Assembly: GCA_009701715.1 (NCBI GenBank)
Contig: WLJO01000007.1
Location: 22,519-86,518, forward strand
From: Actinomycetota bacterium
GTDB taxonomy: Bacteria; Actinomycetota; Acidimicrobiia; Acidimicrobiales; Ilumatobacteraceae
DNA: 64,000 nt
Direction of reading: 5' to 3'
Under the pieces are notes generated by a model. That model was not told where the DNA came from and searched no databases. It worked only from the letters and a program-made list of their open reading frames with translations. A program made the position numbers and the translations under genes. Position 1 is the first letter of the stretch. Every line of letters starts with the position of its first letter. Positions 1-9,227 of the stretch are shown here, one piece after another.

Positions 1-2
1 GC

Positions 3-77
3 GCCGCGGTGATCCGTCGGCGGTACATCCGCAGACCCGGATTCACCGGCTCAACCAGCGCCGCTGAGGCCCTATAA
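3..77 (+). CDS. C-terminal end of an upstream protein (partial)
   Basis: An open frame enters from the left edge and stops with TAA at 75-77. Its last residues are Arg-rich (AAVIRRRYIRRPGF) and then polar. This is the kind of tail that follows the last membrane helix in several anchored proteins of this locus. Only about 24 codons are visible, so the assignment rests on composition and position alone; it may be non-coding. Confidence 0.3.
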   Translation, partial: AAVIRRRYIRRPGFTGSTSAAEAL

Positions 78-116
78 CCGACACACCGGATGGTCGGCAA
101 CGAGTTGACGCCCAGC

Positions 117-149
117 GTTCAGGTTCTGCACACCTTCCGGTCAGGCCGT
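117..149 (+). promoter_or_regulatory. PHO-box-like 11-base direct repeats
   Basis: Three consecutive 11-base units (GTTCAGGTTCT, GCACACCTTCC, GGTCAGGCCGT) lie about 60 bases upstream of the fibronectin gene start at 210. They are degenerate, but share the period and the CA(C/G)(C/G)TT core of the better repeats at 2311, 12775 and 18432. They are probably a RegX3/PhoP-type operator; this is the weakest of the four sites. Confidence 0.35.
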
Positions 150-209
150 CGTTACATCTGTTCGACACGCTGACGTTGTTCTCGACCCCGTTCCGGAAGG
201 TGCGTCAGC

Positions 210-2225
210 GTGCTTATCAAGCCGAAGTGTTTCGGATTGTCGATCTTGGCGGCTCTTGGTCTAGCCGTAGGTGCCGTGGGCCTCCACGGTGGGAGTGCCG
301 CCCTAGCACTCGCGAGTGGCGTCGCCGCCGAGGGCACGGTGACGGTCGGTCCCACCTCGGGCAACAGCGATACGACCATCGCACTCTCGTTCTCGACCTC
401 CCAGAGCTGCCCGGGTGACTTCAACACCGGGTATCTCTGGCAGACGTTCATCGCCCCGCGCTCGTTGGACCCCGCAACGTTCACCTACTACACCGGGCTT
501 CCCCGTTCAAGCGACGGATCCGACGTTGGTGCCAAGGCCCTGCGCACCAACACCAGCACCTGGATCCGAAACAAGACCCCCGGTCTCACGGACGGTCAGA
601 TCGTCCCGCCGACCAACGTGGTCCTGTCCAATGCCACGTATTCGGGATTCGCCGGCGAATACTGGCTCGGAATCGCCTGTACACAGGACGATCTGTCGTT
701 CGTGACCCAGACCGTCAAGTACTGGGCAACGCCGATCACCATCACGTCCGCTTCCGATCAAGGCGCGAACAACTTCACGTATCAGACCGGCTTCACCCCG
801 AAAGCGCCGACACTCGGAAGCCTGACGGCGGGCGAGGGTGAGGTGGACGTTGCGTTCACGCCCGCAGTAAAGGTGCCCGGCAACCCGGATGACACCGGCT
901 ATACGGTCGTGGTGAAGGATGCGACGTGTACTACCGGGATCACCTCCGAGTCCGGCTCGAGCAGTCCGATCACCGTGAGCGGGCTGACCAATGGCACCAC
1001 CTACTGCTTCGCCGTCAAGGCGACGAACCCCCGCGGCGACAGTGCGCTTTCGTCGACGAATACCGCAAGCCCGATTGTGCCGCTTGCTGCCACGCCCGGC
1101 AACAAGTCGGTAACGCTCTCTTGGAGCGCCGGGGCATGGCCCTCGCTCAGCCCGATCTCGGACTACAAGGTTGAGTACCGCAAGAACGGAGGGGCCTGGA
1201 CGAACGCAAAGAGTGTCGTGTCGACGGCCACCACTTTCGTCGTGAGCAAGTTGACAAACGGCACCAACTACGAATTCCGGGTGGCGGCCAAGAAGGGTTC
1301 CGAAGTCGGGTCCTACCTCGTAACCGGCGTCGTTGTTCCCCGCAGCGTCCCCGGCAAGGTAAGCAGACTCAAGGCAGTTGCACGCAATACGTCGGTCAGC
1401 GTTACGTGGAAGGCTCCGTCGAGTACCGGCGGGTCGGCACTGACCGACTACGTCATTGAGTATTCGTCGAACGGTGGCACCACTTGGAGCACAGCGAGCG
1501 ATGGCGTCTCCACCGACACGAGCTACACGATCCCGGGTCTGGTGAACGGAACCGGATACAAGGTGCGGGTGTCTGCACAGAACGTCGCCGGTATTGGCGC
1601 AGCTGTCAAGACGGCGAAAGCAGTGAAGCCGTATCTGGTCCTGCCGACCGCTCCGCAGTCCGTGAAGGCGACTCCGCGCAACCTGTCGGTAGTCGTGACG
1701 TGGAAAGCTCCGAAGGGTGACGGCGGTTCGGTGATCACCGACCACCTCGTCGAGTGGACCGTCGACGGTGTGACCTGGTCCAGCGCGAATGCAGGGACCG
1801 CACTCACGTACACGATCTCAGGTCTGGTGAACGGAACCGGATACAAGGTGCGGGTATCGGCCACGAACACCGTGTTCTCCGGCTACGGCAAGAAAGCCGG
1901 AACAGCGAAGGCCGTAAAGCCGTACCTGAGCCTGCCCGGCAAGGTCCGCTCGCTCAAGGCGACCGGAGCCTCCACATCGCTGAACGTGTCCTGGATCGCT
2001 CCCGCTGCCGACGGTGGTTCAGCGATCACCGATTACCTCATCGAGTGGTCGAGTAACGGTGGAATCACGTGGGTCCCGGTGAGCGACGGTGTCTCCACAG
2101 CAACCTCATACCGGATCACCGGCCTTGCGGCTGGCACGGCGTACAAGGTCCGTGTCTTGGCCAACAACCTTCTGGGAGCCGGCGCGGCACTGACCACAGC
2201 GAAGGCCGTGAAGCCGCTCGCCTAA
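210..2225 (+). CDS. secreted protein: two-cysteine surface domain plus five fibronectin type III domains
   Basis: Sec signal peptide (about residues 1-40), then a roughly 150-residue domain with the signatures CPGD and GIACT, which recurs in the genes at 9224, 9961 and 14291. Five fibronectin type III domains follow (about 192-290, 290-378, 378-472, 475-570 and 575-669), each with a Trp near its start and a Y(K/E)(V/F)RV strand near its end. There is no C-terminal membrane helix or sorting signal, so it is either released or bound non-covalently. The GTG start at 210 follows GGAAGG at 195-200. The domain it shares with the Pst-linked proteins downstream ties it to that system. A cell-wall or polymer binding role is inference. 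Confidence 0.85.
   Translation: MLIKPKCFGLSILAALGLAVGAVGLHGGSAALALASGVAAEGTVTVGPTSGNSDTTIALSFSTSQSCPGDFNTGYLWQTFIAPRSLDPATFTYYTGLPRSSDGSDVGAKALRTNTSTWIRNKTPGLTDGQIVPPTNVVLSNATYSGFAGEYWLGIACTQDDLSFVTQTVKYWATPITITSASDQGANNFTYQTGFTPKAPTLGSLTAGEGEVDVAFTPAVKVPGNPDDTGYTVVVKDATCTTGITSESGSSSPITVSGLTNGTTYCFAVKATNPRGDSALSSTNTASPIVPLAATPGNKSVTLSWSAGAWPSLSPISDYKVEYRKNGGAWTNAKSVVSTATTFVVSKLTNGTNYEFRVAAKKGSEVGSYLVTGVVVPRSVPGKVSRLKAVARNTSVSVTWKAPSSTGGSALTDYVIEYSSNGGTTWSTASDGVSTDTSYTIPGLVNGTGYKVRVSAQNVAGIGAAVKTAKAVKPYLVLPTAPQSVKATPRNLSVVVTWKAPKGDGGSVITDHLVEWTVDGVTWSSANAGTALTYTISGLVNGTGYKVRVSATNTVFSGYGKKAGTAKAVKPYLSLPGKVRSLKATGASTSLNVSWIAPAADGGSAITDYLIEWSSNGGITWVPVSDGVSTATSYRITGLAAGTAYKVRVLANNLLGAGAALTTAKAVKPLA
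1536..1855 (+). repeat. 35-base identical repeat inside fibronectin domains
   Basis: The stretch 1536-1570 is repeated base for base at 1821-1855 (encoding LVNGTGYKVRV in each). Identity at the DNA level shows recent duplication or gene conversion between fibronectin modules. Confidence 0.8.
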
Positions 2226-2310
2226 CACTGGCTGGGCGGAGAATTCGCTGGTGGTTTGACCTGCGAGGGCCGGGAATAGACAGCGAACATCCGCACGGGC
2301 GTTCCCTTCC

Positions 2311-2332
2311 GTTCACCTTGCGGTCACGTCTT
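2311..2332 (+). promoter_or_regulatory. PHO box (direct repeat, 11-base period)
   Basis: GTTCACCTTGC at 2311-2321 is followed directly by GGTCACGTCTT at 2322-2332; a partial third unit (GTTCCCTTCC) starts at 2301. Form and spacing match the direct-repeat operators of actinobacterial RegX3/PhoP regulators. It lies about 70 bases before the first gene of the Pst-like surface operon, in the 174-base gap after the fibronectin gene. Confidence 0.65.
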
Positions 2333-2399
2333 CGGCTTACGTTTCGTGGCGTATGTGGGATTCCCGGTGGGCGCAGGCGAGAAGTCAGGGGAATCGACG

Positions 2400-2669
2400 G
2401 TGATCAGTGGATCCGGAAACACACCCGGCAACCCGGAGCAAGATCGGCTGACGCTGAGCGACGCTGACATCGCGCGATTGGCTGCCGCGATTGCGGTGGT
2501 GCTTCGGGATGAAGGAGTCCTGCGGGGCAGAAGCACTGTCGGGAATCGGCAGGGCAAGGTAGAGAGTGGACGCAAGCGACGGCTATCGAGTCTCTTCCAC
2601 GCAGACGTCATTTTAGCCAGTGTTGCCCTACTCATCGTGGTAATTGTCCTCATCGCCTGGACGGTCTAG
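2400..2669 (+). CDS. small single-pass membrane protein, first gene of the Pst-like surface operon
   Basis: An 89-residue protein of unknown family. The N-terminal two thirds are hydrophilic and contain an amphipathic stretch (DIARLAAAIAVVLRDEGVL); the C-terminus is one hydrophobic helix (about residues 66-88) that ends the protein. The GTG at 2400 is preferred because CAGGGGAA sits 8 bases upstream; an in-frame GTG at 2346 is the alternative. It ends 3 bases before the pstC-like gene, so translation is probably coupled. It could be an accessory subunit of the transporter. Confidence 0.6.
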   Translation: MISGSGNTPGNPEQDRLTLSDADIARLAAAIAVVLRDEGVLRGRSTVGNRQGKVESGRKRRLSSLFHADVILASVALLIVVIVLIAWTV

Positions 2670-2672
2670 ATC

Positions 2673-3695
2673 ATGCAGACAAAAACCGCGCTCCCCGTTC
2701 GAGACGACGAACGTCCGTCGCCCACGCCTCGCGAGATCAGCAGTCGACGCGGCCGCGGCGATCGGAACTTCAATCGCGGACTGTCCCTAACCGGCATCAG
2801 TGTGCTCGCTGTCATGGCTGCGGTCGGGCTCTTCCTCACTATTGAGGCGTGGGATGCCTTTCGCGCAGTCGGGTTCAAGTTCTTCACGACATCAACGTGG
2901 CAACCGGACCGGAGGGTGTTCGGCGTTGCCGCAGTGCTCCTCTTCACCGTCCTCATCGCACTCCTTGCAGTAGCGATTGCACTCCCCCTCGCTATGGGGA
3001 CCGCACTGTTCATTGTTGAGGTGGTCCCGAGTTGGCTTCGGTCCACCTTTATTGCAATTGTCGACCTCATGGCCGCAGTGCCGAGTGTGGTGTACGGGCT
3101 CTGGGGGCTCTTCTTCCTGCAGGGACAGATCATCGGGCTGTCACGGTGGCTGACCACCTGGTTCGGTTGGATTCCGCTTTTCAACGTGTCGGGGGATGAC
3201 CCCACGAGCCCGCTCGCGAGCGGCACGGTCTACACGGCGTCCACCTTTATCGCAGGTGTTGTGGTGTCCATGATGGTGCTGCCCATCGCATGCTCGGTCA
3301 TGCGTGAGGTGTTCTCCCAGGTTCCTCCCGGAGAACGAGAGGGCGCATTCGCGCTGGGATCGACACGTTGGGGAATGATCCGAACCGTGACCTTGCCCTT
3401 CGGTCGAGGGGGAATCATCGGCGGAACCATGTTGGGCCTCGGACGTGCCCTCGGTGAGACGATCGCCGTCTACCTCATCATTTCGCCACGCTTCGATGTC
3501 AGCTTCCACGTTCTCGAGAACGGCAGCAACTCGGTGTCCTCGCTGATTGCGCTGCGAACACCGGAGGCCACCGGATTCGGGCTTTCCGCGCTGATGGCGG
3601 CGGGGTTGACACTGTTCGTCATGACTCTGGTGGTGAACTTCGTTGCTTCGATTTTTGTTGCACGATCCCGCTCGGGTGCCGGGAGCGAAGCATGA
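2673..3695 (+). CDS. pstC: PstC-like ABC transporter permease (second Pst system)
   Basis: A 340-residue permease with a 37-residue hydrophilic N-terminus and about six membrane helices. The cytoplasmic EAA loop is at about 221-262 (EREGAFALGSTRW, then GLGRALGETIAV), the typical PstC/PstA coupling motif that docks PstB. Its stop overlaps the next start by 4 bases (ATGA). Known role of the family: membrane channel for inorganic phosphate. Its placement among surface proteins rather than beside phoU marks it as a paralogue of the gene at 19732. Confidence 0.88.
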   Translation: MQTKTALPVRDDERPSPTPREISSRRGRGDRNFNRGLSLTGISVLAVMAAVGLFLTIEAWDAFRAVGFKFFTTSTWQPDRRVFGVAAVLLFTVLIALLAVAIALPLAMGTALFIVEVVPSWLRSTFIAIVDLMAAVPSVVYGLWGLFFLQGQIIGLSRWLTTWFGWIPLFNVSGDDPTSPLASGTVYTASTFIAGVVVSMMVLPIACSVMREVFSQVPPGEREGAFALGSTRWGMIRTVTLPFGRGGIIGGTMLGLGRALGETIAVYLIISPRFDVSFHVLENGSNSVSSLIALRTPEATGFGLSALMAAGLTLFVMTLVVNFVASIFVARSRSGAGSEA

Positions 3696-4909
3696 CCGAC
3701 ACCTCAAAGCAGATCAACGACGAAGCACGACTGAGGAGCCTGACTTCTACGACGGTTCCTCCACGGTTGGCACAGCCGGCAGCCCCCCAGGTCCGTCGGT
3801 CTATCGGTCGCATCTCGGGTCGGGATGTCGTGGTGCTGTTGGGCTCCGGTCTCACGGCTCTCGCTACGACCGAACTGCTCTTTGGCCGACTTGCCCCGTT
3901 TCGCGGACGACTCGGCTTTGTCGTGGTTGCGTTCGTCCTGTTCGTTGTTGTCTACGCGCTGTTGGTTTCCCTCACTGAGGACCGACCGCAGGTCGTGGAC
4001 CGTGTGATGGGCTCGCTGTTCTCTGCCGCCGCGGTCATCGCCGGCGCGGCACTTGTATCGGTCGTGGGGTTCACGCTGTGGCGCGGTCGTACGGCGCTGA
4101 TGAAGTCGAACCTCTACGTCCAGGACATGAGCAACACAGGTCCGCTCGACCCACTCGAGAACGGCGGAATCCTGCACGCAATGCTGGGAACCGTCATCAT
4201 CGTTTCCCTGGCACTCGTGGTGACCGTACCCCTCGGCCTTGCCTGCGCTGTCTTCCTCAACGAGACCCGAAGCCGAATGCGCGGGCTTGTGCGCAGTGTG
4301 GTGACAGCAATGACGGCGCTGCCTTCGATTCTGGCAGGCCTCTTCATCTTCGCCACCTGGGTGCTCATCCTCGGGTTTGAGCGGTCGGGCTTCGCAGCTT
4401 CCCTCGCCATCAGCATCATGATGCTGCCCATCATTGTTCGGTCCGCCGAGGTAGTCCTGCGGCTGGTCCCCGGGAATCTCCGCGAAGCCTCCGAAGCAAC
4501 GGGTGCTCCGCAGTGGCGAACCGTTTGGCACGTCGTGCTGCCTACGGCCAGGTCCGGTCTCGTCAACGCTGTGATCCTTGGCGTTGCGCGCGGTGTGGGT
4601 GAGACAGCACCGGTCCTGCTGGTCTCGGGTATTACGTCGACGACGAACTCGAATCCGCGAAGCAACCCGATGATGTCCCTGCCGCTAGCGGTGTTCGAGT
4701 TCGTTCGCTCCCCGCAGCCAGCGCTTATCCAGCGAGGCTTTGCAACTGCGGCGGTACTGATGGTGCTGGTGCTCGCCCTGTTCACCATTGCGCGTGTGAT
4801 CGCCGGACGCCCCGTAGGCCGACAATCGAAACGCCAAGCCCGCCGCATGTTGCGCCGTTCGGCGAAGGATCTCGGGCGGATTGAGATAGTTGTAGGAGGA
4901 AGCAGATGA
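3692..4909 (+). CDS. pstA: PstA-like ABC transporter permease with extra N-terminal helices
   Basis: A 405-residue protein, about 100 longer than usual PstA. The extra length is a hydrophilic N-terminus plus two predicted helices (about 47-62 and 74-94) before the normal six-helix permease core. The EAA loop lies at about 263-307 (REASEATGAPQW, then GVARGVGETAPVL). It overlaps its neighbours by 4 bases on both sides. It should form a heterodimer with the PstC-like protein; the PstB at 11844 is the likely ATPase. The added helix pair might contact one of the anchored partner proteins (inference). Confidence 0.88.
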   Translation: MTDTSKQINDEARLRSLTSTTVPPRLAQPAAPQVRRSIGRISGRDVVVLLGSGLTALATTELLFGRLAPFRGRLGFVVVAFVLFVVVYALLVSLTEDRPQVVDRVMGSLFSAAAVIAGAALVSVVGFTLWRGRTALMKSNLYVQDMSNTGPLDPLENGGILHAMLGTVIIVSLALVVTVPLGLACAVFLNETRSRMRGLVRSVVTAMTALPSILAGLFIFATWVLILGFERSGFAASLAISIMMLPIIVRSAEVVLRLVPGNLREASEATGAPQWRTVWHVVLPTARSGLVNAVILGVARGVGETAPVLLVSGITSTTNSNPRSNPMMSLPLAVFEFVRSPQPALIQRGFATAAVLMVLVLALFTIARVIAGRPVGRQSKRQARRMLRRSAKDLGRIEIVVGGSR

Positions 4910-6588
4910 AGACGTTGCAGCGACGTAGTCGGGCCGGAAACATTGCGCGCGCCGTGGCGCTCGCCGTCGGTCTCGCCTGTGGCCTGAGTGTGGTTGCGAC
5001 CTCCGCTTCGGCTGACGGTGGCTACCAGCGAATCTCGGGAGAAGGGTCCTCGTGGGCGGCGAATGCGATCGACGCGGTACGGGTGAACGTCCGTCAGTTC
5101 GGTATCACCATGGATTACAACCCGAGTGGCTCGACATCAGGGCGGAAGAACTTCCTGAACGGAACGGTTGACTTCGCGGCGTCGGATATCCCGTTCCAAT
5201 TCGCGCCGGAGGACGGCTCGGCTCCGGAGAACCCAGCTCCGGGGAGTTACGCCTACATCCCTGTCGTCGCCGGCGGAACGTCCTTTATGTACAACCTGAA
5301 GATCAACGGCAAACGCGTGACCAATCTTCGCCTGTCCGGCGAGAACGTCGCAAAGATCTTCACCCGGGTGATCACCAAGTGGGACGACCCTGCTATCGCC
5401 GCCGATAACCCCGGTCTGACGCTTCCTCCGCGCGACATCGTGCCGGTGGTGCGCTCGGACGGTTCGGGATCGAGCGCGCAATTCACCAAGTGGATGATTG
5501 CCATGCACAAGGCGATCTGGGATGACTATTGCCAGCGATCCGGTCGAGCGCCCGCATGCGGCTACACCTCCTTCTACCCAACGGTGAAGGGTGTCGTCGC
5601 ACAATCAGGGGACTTGGGTATCGCTGGCTACGTGAGCCAGAGTTTCGCCGAGGGAGCGATTGGCTATGTGAACTACTCGTACGCGCTCGGCGTCCAGTTC
5701 CCGGTGGCGAAGGTCCTGAACAAGGCGGGCTTCTACACCGAGCCGACGCCACAGAACGTTGCCGTGTCCCTACTCAAGGCAAAGATCAACAAGGACGCGA
5801 GCAACCCAGCGGTGTATCTGACGCAGCAGCTCGAGGGTGTGTACACCGACGCCGACCCCCGCAGTTATCAGCTTTCCTCGTACTCGTACTTCATTCTGCC
5901 GACGAAGGTTGCCGGCCAGTTCAACGAGGCGAAGGGACGCACGCTCGGCGCCGTGGCCTACTACATGATGTGCCAGGCCCAGCAGCAGTCCGCCTCCCTC
6001 GGCTACTCCCCGATGCCGGTCAACCTCGTTCGGGCAAGCCTCGAACAGATCGCAAAGATCCCGGGCGTCGAGGTGCAGTCGGTCGACATCTCGAAGTGCA
6101 ACAACCCCACGTTCTCGTCGGATGGGGCCAACCTGCTCGCCAAGAAGGCACCGCAGCCCAAGGTGTGCGACAAGAAGGGTTCGCTGCAATGCCCGAACGG
6201 AACGGGTGGTTTGAAGAACGTGCCGACTGCGGTGAAGTCTGGCGCCAGCGGTGGCGGTTCCCCGAGCGGGGGAACGAGCTCGGGTGGCGACACGACAGTC
6301 GATGGAGCGACGGGACCGGGGGGAATTACCGATACCGGCGCTGATCCGGCGACTGGTGACACCGTTCCCAGTGGGGTTGACGGTCAAGGCGATGGGGGCA
6401 CCCCGGAAGGCGGTAGCGCAGTGGACGGTTCGGCCGGTGCGGTGCCGGTCGGCGACGTCGTTACCACCACGCTGAAGCGTGAGTCCGCGGGGCTCGGAAT
6501 CGGCTTGCTCGTGGGCCTCATGATTCTCGCAATGATCTTCGTACCTGGCTTCGCATGGCGACGCCTTGGCCGGCGGGGAGCCCAGTGA
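4906..6588 (+). CDS. PstS-like substrate-binding protein with C-terminal membrane anchor
   Basis: A 560-residue protein. Signal peptide 1-36; a PstS-type binding domain follows, with GEGSSW (45-50), GSTSG, ASDIP (92-96) and RSDGSGSS (183-190), matching the phosphate-contact loops of PstS. A Gly/Ser/Thr-rich linker (about 440-525) leads to one membrane helix (about 532-552) and a basic tail. Ordinary actinobacterial PstS is a lipoprotein; here a stalk and helix replace the lipid. The start follows AGGAGGA at 4894-4900 and overlaps the pstA-like stop by 4 bases. Likely the primary phosphate (or phosphorylated ligand) receptor of this transporter. Confidence 0.85.
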   Translation: MKTLQRRSRAGNIARAVALAVGLACGLSVVATSASADGGYQRISGEGSSWAANAIDAVRVNVRQFGITMDYNPSGSTSGRKNFLNGTVDFAASDIPFQFAPEDGSAPENPAPGSYAYIPVVAGGTSFMYNLKINGKRVTNLRLSGENVAKIFTRVITKWDDPAIAADNPGLTLPPRDIVPVVRSDGSGSSAQFTKWMIAMHKAIWDDYCQRSGRAPACGYTSFYPTVKGVVAQSGDLGIAGYVSQSFAEGAIGYVNYSYALGVQFPVAKVLNKAGFYTEPTPQNVAVSLLKAKINKDASNPAVYLTQQLEGVYTDADPRSYQLSSYSYFILPTKVAGQFNEAKGRTLGAVAYYMMCQAQQQSASLGYSPMPVNLVRASLEQIAKIPGVEVQSVDISKCNNPTFSSDGANLLAKKAPQPKVCDKKGSLQCPNGTGGLKNVPTAVKSGASGGGSPSGGTSSGGDTTVDGATGPGGITDTGADPATGDTVPSGVDGQGDGGTPEGGSAVDGSAGAVPVGDVVTTTLKRESAGLGIGLLVGLMILAMIFVPGFAWRRLGRRGAQ

Positions 6589-9227
6589 AACGACGAGGTG
6601 TTCTTGGCGCTGCTGCCCTTGCCGTATCGGCAGGCCTGACACTTGCGGCGACCGCAGGTGGTATTACGGCTTCCTTCGCAACGGGCTCACCGGTGCCGGG
6701 GAGCCAGGGAACAGACACCGCGCTGCCCAATACTGCGTCGCGTGTCACCGTGAGCGGACGCGGGAGGTTCTCCAGCCTTCGGATCTCGGTCAACCAGACG
6801 GAGAAGTTGGCAAACCAGGCTGTCTCCATCACCTGGACGGGTGGCGAACCAACGGTTCAAGGTCCCGGTCGTTTTGCGGCCAATTTCATGCAGATCTTCC
6901 AGTGCTGGGGCGATGACGATGCTGCTATTCCGGACAACCCGGGACCACCGCCCGAACAGTGCGTGCAGGGCGCGGTGGGCGGCAACTACAACGGTCCGCC
7001 GGCCGGCGTGTATCCCAATGTGCTGGCTACGTCTCGCGTGATCTTCCGTTCCGATTGGGCTGGGTACGACCCTACAGTCGGCTTTACCGACTCCCGGACA
7101 ACGAACGTGTGGAGGCCGTTTCGGTCGGTCACCGGCGACGTGGTGAACGTCCACGCGAACCCGAACTTCAATCCAGCCATCGTGGGTGGCAACTACTGGT
7201 TGAATTCGTATTTCAACGAGATCACTACCAACGAAATCGCTGGGGCGACCACGGATGCCCAGGGTAACGGTGCAGACCTGTTCCAGCTGAACACCGGTAA
7301 CCAGTCCACAGGGCTCGGCTGCGGTCAGCGAGTGCAGCCTGTCGAAGGTGGCGGCAAGAAAGTTCCTCAGTGCTGGATCGTCGTCGTGCCTCGTGGAACT
7401 GCAGCAGAGGAGAACGCTGGCACGCCGTTTGGGGGGGCCCGTCCTGAACAGTTTGGTGTCGCCACCTCACCGCTCTCGCCACTCGTTTGGGCCAATCGAA
7501 TTGCGATCCCGCTCAGCTTCAACCCGGTGGACTCGCCTTGTGACATCCGCAAGCAGGACCGTCGCATTGCGGGTAGCGAAGTAGCGCTCACGGCGATCGG
7601 AAGTTGGCAGCCTGCGCTCTGCACAGGCGGTGGGCTACCTCCTTTTTCCTACGCAACGATCGGGGATGACGCTGCGCGTGGTCAGCTTGCAAACCCGGTT
7701 GAGGGTTCGCCGGGCCTCGTCGTGGTGTCGCGACCGCTCGCCTCGGGAACCTACGACACGACGAAGCCCATTGTGTACGCGCCGTTGACAGCATCCGGCC
7801 TCGTAGTTGGCTTCAACGTTGAGCGGGTCCCAAAAGTAGACGCCCCTCAGGAGGAACAAGAACTGGCAGGCGTGCGAGTTGCAACCATGAAGCTCACGCC
7901 CCGTTTGATCGCGAAGTTGTTGACGCAGTCGTACGTACGAAGTGTGGCGATCAACGGTGAGATCCCCAGCTTCTCTTGGTTGGCGGATAACGCACTCCAC
8001 CTTGGAACTGACCCTGATTTCCTTCAGTTCAACCCCGAGTTCGCGCTCCTTCAGAACTCGAGCCCGCGAAACTTCAGCGGTATGCAACTCCCTTCAGGTC
8101 CATCGGACGCTGCGAAACAGTTGTGGAACTACGTGCTCGACGATCCAGAGGCCAAGTCGTGGCTTTCGGGCGTGCCGGATCCGTGGGGAATGAAGGTGAA
8201 CCCGGTGTACGCCGCCGATGTTGTGCTCAACCCGTCGGGAGTGGCGTTTGGGGAACCCGTGCCTAACTCATTCCCGAAGAGCGATCCGTACTGTTATCAG
8301 GCCCCTTCGCTCGGCTCGGTCGTCCCCGCCCCGCTCTGCGGAACGGAGTGGCTTCCGTATACCGGTGGGCTCATGAACGGTGCACAGATCACTCGTGCAG
8401 CCGCCGATGGTGCCCGGGTGGAGTTCAATATCTACGCAGCGACTCCGGCAGATGCCTGGAAACGAGAGGGACCCCAACTGGCCGGTTACCGCTCGATGCT
8501 GACGCTTACGGATACTCCCTCCGCATTCCAGTACGGATTGCAGACGGCATGGCTCAGCAGGCCCGGTGACAATGGTGAGTCCCGCCGGTTCATCGCGCCG
8601 ACAAACGATGCACTGGTCGCTGGTGTGGCTGCGATGGCACCCGGCGAGGAACCCACGTTCCTCGAGCCGAAACTCAGCACGCCGGCGCCCGACGCCTATC
8701 CGCTGACGACCTTGACCTACGCGGCGATTTCCCCTCTGGCCATTTCCACCGCAGCCCGTGCCGACTACGCGGCGTTTCTTAAGTACGCAGCCGAGCAAGG
8801 CCAACAGGCAGGCTTGGCCCTCGGCGATCTACCGCCGGGCTACGTTCCACTCTCGGAGACCCTCAAGGCTCAGGCAACCGAAGCGGCCGCGAAGGTGCTG
8901 TCGATGCGCGCACCGCCCGGCGGCGGTGGCGGAGGGTTCTTCACCACGACAATCCCCGAAACGCTGGATTCGACCGTCCCCGACACCTCGATACCGACAT
9001 CAAGCACGGCCGCGGCGATTGGTACCTCGGTGCCGGAGACCTCGCTGGCCTTGGGCGGAGCCGAGCGGCCGCTCACACCGGGAACCTCGCTGGGTTCGAG
9101 TCGCCTCACGGCTCTGGTGTTGTTGGCGCTACTCGTCGGATCGGGGCTCGCCGCTGCACTGACATCAAGGGAGACGTTGATACCTGCAGTCCGCCGTCGA
9201 CTCCCTAGCAGATGGGTAGAGCAATGA
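6585..9227 (+). CDS. large anchored surface protein with a PstS-like segment
   Basis: The start is taken as GTG 6585, which overlaps the previous stop (GTGA) and has CGGGGAG upstream; an ATG at 6555 would place 10 odd residues before the signal peptide. 880 residues: signal peptide (1 to about 30), a long extracellular part, a Gly/Pro then Ser/Thr linker (about 785-845), one helix and a basic tail. Around residue 435, KLTPRLIAKLLTQSY resembles the segment after strand 4 of PstS-type binding proteins, so part of the chain may be a divergent binding fold. Its function is unknown. A co-receptor or docking partner for the transporter is suggested only by operon position. Confidence 0.75.
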   Translation: MKRRGVLGAAALAVSAGLTLAATAGGITASFATGSPVPGSQGTDTALPNTASRVTVSGRGRFSSLRISVNQTEKLANQAVSITWTGGEPTVQGPGRFAANFMQIFQCWGDDDAAIPDNPGPPPEQCVQGAVGGNYNGPPAGVYPNVLATSRVIFRSDWAGYDPTVGFTDSRTTNVWRPFRSVTGDVVNVHANPNFNPAIVGGNYWLNSYFNEITTNEIAGATTDAQGNGADLFQLNTGNQSTGLGCGQRVQPVEGGGKKVPQCWIVVVPRGTAAEENAGTPFGGARPEQFGVATSPLSPLVWANRIAIPLSFNPVDSPCDIRKQDRRIAGSEVALTAIGSWQPALCTGGGLPPFSYATIGDDAARGQLANPVEGSPGLVVVSRPLASGTYDTTKPIVYAPLTASGLVVGFNVERVPKVDAPQEEQELAGVRVATMKLTPRLIAKLLTQSYVRSVAINGEIPSFSWLADNALHLGTDPDFLQFNPEFALLQNSSPRNFSGMQLPSGPSDAAKQLWNYVLDDPEAKSWLSGVPDPWGMKVNPVYAADVVLNPSGVAFGEPVPNSFPKSDPYCYQAPSLGSVVPAPLCGTEWLPYTGGLMNGAQITRAAADGARVEFNIYAATPADAWKREGPQLAGYRSMLTLTDTPSAFQYGLQTAWLSRPGDNGESRRFIAPTNDALVAGVAAMAPGEEPTFLEPKLSTPAPDAYPLTTLTYAAISPLAISTAARADYAAFLKYAAEQGQQAGLALGDLPPGYVPLSETLKAQATEAAAKVLSMRAPPGGGGGGFFTTTIPETLDSTVPDTSIPTSSTAAAIGTSVPETSLALGGAERPLTPGTSLGSSRLTALVLLALLVGSGLAAALTSRETLIPAVRRRLPSRWVEQ

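Noticed and set aside
1330..2225. Repeats considered as a CRISPR array
   Set aside because: The period follows fibronectin domains (about 280 bases) and is in frame; there are no short identical repeats with unique spacers, and no cas genes.
9040..9227. LTPGT near the end of the 880-residue protein as an LPXTG-type sorting signal
   Set aside because: Wrong order of residues and no orthodox pentapeptide before the helix; the nearby sortase fold is also catalytically dead.
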